DNA of 27,422 bases. Source: Elysia marginata (lineage: Eukaryota; Mollusca; Gastropoda; Plakobranchidae). Each line of letters starts with the position of its first letter. Position 1 is the stretch's first letter. The DNA lies in assembly GCA_019649035.1 (NCBI GenBank), contig BMAT01013502.1:46126-73547 (forward strand), in the 5' to 3' direction. The notes below the pieces were generated by a model, which was given only the letters and a program-made list of their open reading frames with translations, was not told the origin of the DNA and did not search any database. Position numbers and translations under genes: made by a program. Shown in pieces: positions 23,714 to 27,422 of the stretch.

Positions 23714-25500
23714 ACCAAAAAAAAAACCGTCCATGGGCCAAAAATAAAATGGAAACAAATCAAACTGACAATTAAGGGATGTCACTCAACTTTCCTGAAA
23801 ATAACTGAAAATCCAGACGTTCATTCTCATGTTCAAATACATAAAATTACAGTCTTAAAAAATGTGTCATTGTCGATTATGGTGTACTGAACTGCCATTG
23901 TTCATGTGATCCATCTTATTCAAATTGGTTTCATTCAGTTTCTTTGGCCTAAAAACGAAAATAACTGAAAAATGGCATCCCTCCCTGACAATAGTTTAGT
24001 GCACAGAGTTTACAGAGTAATTTGGGCTGGATGGCCTGAGTGATAAATAGCAAAGCTTTGACGTGTTACGGCTGATGGTGTAATCAAATCAACACTGAGT
24101 GTGCTACCTTCTTTACGCTGGATCGCAACCCTTCACAACAAAAAATAAACAGCTAAAAAATAACCAACTCCAGACGGACTTGGAAAAGGACGCTTATGCC
24201 TGCTGTGCCGGCCACCTGGGCTAAGCACGGCTATCTTAATTTAAAACGGACGTGGCTAAAACCAGCAGGGGTTTCCCGAGCGGGGGCGAAGCAGACAACT
24301 TGAACCACATGATCACAGAACTATTAATAGTCGACTCGAACTGAAGTACATGCATAAAATGTGATTCAGGAGCCTGGTTAGTTTTAACAATGTTATCTAA
24401 ACCAAAAAGTTAATGAATAAGTTTTATTATATCTTCAGGTGAAAATATATTCCAAAGCTGGTGAGTGCTTGGGGTATCTCGCTAAGACTAAGACTAAGAG
24501 CCAAAGGAGGAGGCATGGGTTTGCATTAAAGCATACGACTTACTAGTACATGAATATATGTACAACCATTTTACATCATAACATAGTTTCAGTAAAAGCT
24601 TGCAGATCCCAATTACAATTAGGATAATTCAGAGCTCAGATTTGCCTACTTCTTTTTCTGAGCACATACTAGATCTAGATTGAGATCTAAATGAAAAGCA
24701 AAAAGCACTAAAAACCTCTTATTGTCGTTCAGACCAGGGCAGGATTTCCGCACTGTGGTGACACTAAATTTGAGTTAAAAATTACCTCTTCACCCTTCAT
24801 TTCGTCAGCAATGTTTCGTATAATTAAAACGAAATCTCACTGCACAGGACCCTTCATATCTAAACAATCAGATAGAATTTGTAACATGAAGTTTAGGCTC
24901 AGCTAGGGTGGCACCATTGTGATAAATCCTTCCAAGATCAGCATGGTTTAAAAGAGAGACACTATTAAAGTAAAGCAAGCGAAGCTATTTTATCCACACA
25001 TGTAACTTAGAGCTAGATATGTTTTTGTTTTACCTTTTGCAAAAAAAAAATTACCCAAAGGGCGGTGATACTGAAAGGCCATTCCGTGGTGATAAACTTA
25101 AAAACAGCTTTACTATTTATATCATAACGTCCACTTTATGGTGAAATGCAAAACGTGTAAAATGGAGGATTCTATCAAACTTTGTTGTAATCACTGCACT
25201 CTGGTGTGAAGGCCTACGTCCAGGACACGATTGAGACATTATTTATCAGCATTTTGCTATTGCAAATTTTTTAAATTTTGTACATTTGCAAAGAGCTGCT
25301 GTTGGGCACTTCACCTTAAAAAGTAGGCCTATGCGATTTGCACTGGCTCACAATTGAATACTGCATCAAATGTGTTTAATCTGTTACAAATGTCTCAACA
25401 TTTGAACAACCAAGCTCCCCTTTACCTGTCAGAGTCATTTCATACATATCCTTTTAAGAGAACTTGGATCAGCTGCTGAGTGATAGAACTAATCTTATAA

Positions 25501-25841
25501 AATCACAGTAACTTCAAATTTAACGTTCAGCGCACTTTTTTATGTTTCGGCCCAACTGTGTGGAATTGCCTCCACAAAACAATAGGAGAAGCAAAATCAG
25601 CTGATATCTTTGAAAGGCAGCTAAAGCACCACTTTTTTGTAAAAGCATATTTTTAGTTCTCACTGTTAACTTTGTTCTTTGTATTCGAATGTTATTTTAC
25701 TAGTTCAATTTCATATGTATTTATTATTGTTGTATTGTGTTACATTTTACAATGTAACATTCTAATTTGTACACCGCATCTGAGCAAACTTTTATAGTTC
25801 TGAATGCGAGGTATAAAAATTCAATATATTATTATTATTAT
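25501..25841 (+). mobile_element. 5'-truncated non-LTR retrotransposon (LINE) 3' stub
   Basis: The plus strand from 25501 to the TAG at 25654-25656 stays open and reads like the extreme C-terminus of a LINE ORF2 protein: FNVQRTFLCF, then GPTVWNCL, then FERQLKHHFF and the stop. The general pattern G-P-x-x-W-N-x-L followed by F-x-x-x-L-K-x-x-F is common at the end of jockey/CR1/L2-type reverse transcriptase ORFs. A short 3' UTR ends in GCGAGGTATAAAAATTC plus ATTATTATTATTAT, a typical LINE tail. An in-frame stop just before 25501 and the absence of upstream reverse transcriptase motifs show a dead, 5'-truncated copy. The left boundary is uncertain and could extend to about 25430. Confidence 0.75.
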
Positions 25842-26383
25842 AAATACAAGTAATACAACATTGAATATTAATTAAATTATACTTTAGTTACACATTTTGG
25901 TATGCTAAATAAAATGTGAAAGGCATCTAGGCTATCAAAAGGGGAGGTAAACTAAGACCTCATGCCTTTATTCATCTATTACATCATTACGTACTACATA
26001 TACCCCAAAATAGGGAGGCTCTGAATCTGATTTAATTGGTAATCTAAGCAAGGTTAACACAATCTGATATAATCTAGAGTAGATGTAGATTCTCCGCATT
26101 CGATTTAATACTAGTCATTTTATCTCAACAGTCAAATACCAAAGCAACAATAAAATACTCGTACATGTAACGTTACACTGCATCTGGTCTTCTGAAAAGG
26201 TGAAACGGTATACTGGTGAAACTAGATCTAGATGTTTTGAACCTATTTTCAGAAAATTTTAGAAACCATGATAGATTCTAGATGAGAGATGATCTGTAGG
26301 GAACTAGAAATCTAGACAGCAATCTAGAGCATTAAACAATTTAAAACACAAAACTTTTAATGGAAGTTGGTTGTGGTGTATTA

Positions 26384-26391
26384 TTATCTGT
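26384..26391 (+). repeat. Left target-site duplication of the MITE
   Basis: TTATCTGT, identical to the right copy. Confidence 0.88.
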
Positions 26392-26626
26392 GGGAGGATT
26401 ACCATATGGGCCGGCCGCTTCTGTTTTATCGCTTTTCTGCTTTCTTCTCACTAAATTGTTGCCTCCCGGAGGATACAATAGATTTTAAAAGCGCGGGCCG
26501 ATTATAACCTTTTTAATACTGCTTTCTTCCCCCTACATTGTTCCCTCCCGGAGGATACAATAGATTTTAACCAAACAATACCCTCTTTAGTTACTCGAGG
26601 TGGCAGGCCCATATGGTAATCCTTCC
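26392..26626. mobile_element. 235-bp non-autonomous DNA transposon (MITE) with 21-bp TIRs and 8-bp TSD
   Basis: The ends 26392-26412 and 26606-26626 are inverted repeats matching at 20 of 21 positions (core GGATTACCATATGGGCC), extending to 25 with two mismatches. The element is flanked by direct repeats TTATCTGT at 26384-26391 and 26627-26634, an 8-bp target-site duplication. No coding capacity. An 8-bp TSD fits hAT, P or Merlin-type transposases; the GGGAGG/GGAAGG termini do not let me choose. Inside are two direct repeats (26437-26488 and 26519-26570). Confidence 0.9.
26437..26570 (+). repeat. Two 52-bp direct repeats, 82-bp period, inside the MITE
   Basis: Copies 26437-26488 and 26519-26570 begin CTGCTTTCTTC and share CCTCCCGGAGGATACAATAG followed by ATTTTAA, with a few differences near the middle. 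Each contains a short CCTCC-C-GGAGG hairpin-like palindrome. Both copies are preceded, about 20-30 bases upstream, by GGGCCG, so the element interior appears to be a tandem dimer. Confidence 0.9.
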
Positions 26627-26634
26627 TTATCTGT
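26627..26634 (+). repeat. Right target-site duplication of the MITE
   Basis: TTATCTGT, immediately after the right terminal inverted repeat. Confidence 0.88.
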
Positions 26635-26735
26635 AACAGTCATCAATGGTAAGAACTTTAAAAACTTAACAGTGTCTGTTCAGCAGTGTTTATTACGAAT
26701 CTATTGGTATTATTAATGGATCTACAGAAACTTAC

Positions 26736-26761
26736 CTGCCCTCTTGGTCAGGCAATTTAAT
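26736..26761 (-). other. Candidate upstream exon of the minus-strand gene
   Basis: On the minus strand GAGGGCAG|GTAAGT is a near-ideal donor. With the acceptor ACTACTACTAG (or ACTACAG twelve bases further out), the 26- or 38-nt exon stays open in the frame required by the exon at 17745, giving LNCLTKRA joined to DDSDK. The implied intron would be about 9 kb. No ATG lies in frame nearby, so further exons would be needed, or this is 5' UTR. Low confidence. Confidence 0.2.
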
Positions 26762-27201
26762 CTAGTAGTAGTACTGTAGTTGATCAGAATCTAGATCTAA
26801 TTCCCCTGAAACATTGTTCGCGTTGGAAAACAAGAAGCACCCTATCTCACAATTGGTTGTACATCTATGTTATTGTTAACGTCTAGATCTAGATCTATTT
26901 CAGGAAAAAGGGATGAACGTATACCGTCAATAAAACTTTGGATGACTGTCTGCTAGGCTCTAGATCTAGTCTAGATCGGCGTCTTGGTTTTCAGCGCTTT
27001 TTTTACAATATAACAGGCTTAAGATCTAGAAACACTGATTTTGTCAGCCTTAGCCACCAGATTTTGGGCGTGGTGTAAAGGCGATAGTCAAATTAATGTT
27101 ATACAAGTTTTAGTTCAAAAGAACATCCGGAACAGACAAATTCCACAAAACCATCACACATGCACCACAGTTTTACACACATAACACGCTGAACACACAG
27201 C

Positions 27202-27422
27202 ATGCGTCAGCGCCAGCAGGCACAGACAGGGCAGAGGGGTTGTGTGCAGGTGACACACACACATCACCAAGCGAGCTCTCTCGCAGCGCTCGTACAGCCG
27301 CGAGGCTTTGCCCGGACGGTAAGCTTATACAAAGTTATAGCCTACCCAGCCGCACTTAATCGTCTGCTCGATCCTAACTCCATTTCTCCCTCGTGGTGAG
27401 TGGCAGAAAGTAAAAAAAAAAA
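27202..27422 (+). promoter_or_regulatory. CpG-rich patch with plus-strand donor-like sites, possible first exon of a divergent gene
   Basis: The stretch around 27260-27320 is GC- and CpG-rich (GCGAGC, TCGCAGCGCTCG, CAGCCGCGAGG). Two plausible plus-strand donors follow: GGACG|GTAAGC at 27318 and CTCGTG|GTGAGT at about 27393. A 65-codon open frame covers the patch, but its sequence is not recognisable. I read it as a possible promoter or first exon truncated by the window edge. Confidence 0.25.

Larger units (their letters stand above)
26222..27030. repeat. Cluster of TCTAGATCTA-type palindromic words
   Basis: Copies at 26222-26233, 26790-26799, 26882-26897, 26959-26977 and 27022-27030, plus shorter TCTAGA words near 26278, 26311 and 26322. 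Related copies occur at 24669-24680 and 15620-15629. The word is self-complementary (CTAGATCTAG), and the density is well above what I would expect by chance. Confidence 0.7.
17746..27422. other. Upstream region: intron(s) or 5' flank of the minus-strand gene, no proven exon
   Basis: The first visible exon needs an upstream partner ending in phase 1. No candidate here is convincing on its own (see findings). The part from about 18.1 to 21.5 kb has visibly more CpG than the rest and contains CACGTG elements (for example 19532-19537) and plus-strand donor-like sequences (CGAG|GTAAGT at 19769, TAAG|GTAAGT at 21403). Repeats and transposon remnants in this span are listed separately. The remainder holds nothing I can name. 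Confidence 0.5.

Noticed and set aside
24783-24822. Minus-strand peptide-like stretch IRNIADEMKGEE before GAAGAG|GTAATT
   Set aside because: The donor falls in phase 0, not the phase 1 required by the exon at 17745. The required frame has a stop two codons from the donor.
1-27422. tRNA, rRNA, CRISPR array, bacterial operon or viral genome
   Set aside because: No cloverleaf, rRNA signature, regularly spaced repeat array, Shine-Dalgarno-led gene series or viral gene was seen. The single gene is spliced.

Overview
The window is AT-rich animal nuclear DNA. It contains one clear protein-coding gene, spliced and on the minus strand, embedded in long non-coding sequence. GT-AG introns of about 1-2.4 kb, a very small internal exon, decayed transposons and many homopolymer and dinucleotide runs rule out a prokaryote or virus. 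Frequent TCTAGATCTA motifs suggest a marine or freshwater invertebrate, perhaps a heterobranch mollusc. That assignment rests on a general impression and is weak.

Layout. 1-8847 has no convincing gene. It holds the 3' UTR of the minus-strand gene (true extent unknown), a 39-bp tandem duplication near 1.6 kb, and a locally GC/CpG-richer patch at about 3.0-3.6 kb with promoter-like boxes followed by five degenerate copies of a GCGTGCGTTTAACC-type motif. 8848-17745 is the minus-strand gene. In transcript order it has an exon at 17745-17185, a 2.8-kb exon at 15147-12370, a 33-nt microexon at 9960-9928 and a terminal coding exon at 8882-8848 ending in TAG. All junctions are phase 1 and agree with GT-AG rules. 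The visible protein is 1134 residues, largely disordered and rich in Ser, Thr, Pro and Asn, with a few short ordered-looking islands. I do not recognise the family.

17746-27422 is non-coding as far as I can tell. It contains the unresolved 5' end of the gene, a 26-bp tandem duplication, a (GA)n tract, the 3' stub of a non-LTR retrotransposon (about 25.5-25.84 kb), a complete 235-bp MITE with 21-bp terminal inverted repeats and an 8-bp target-site duplication (26392-26626), a cluster of TCTAGATCTA motifs, and a CpG-rich end with plus-strand donor-like sites that may belong to a divergent neighbour.

Nothing points to a multi-gene system. The most notable items are the uncharacterised disordered protein, its frame-neutral microexon next to a tiny terminal exon, and the intact MITE with internally duplicated halves. 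Protein residue numbers below count from the first complete codon of the 17745-17185 exon, because the true N-terminus is not visible.
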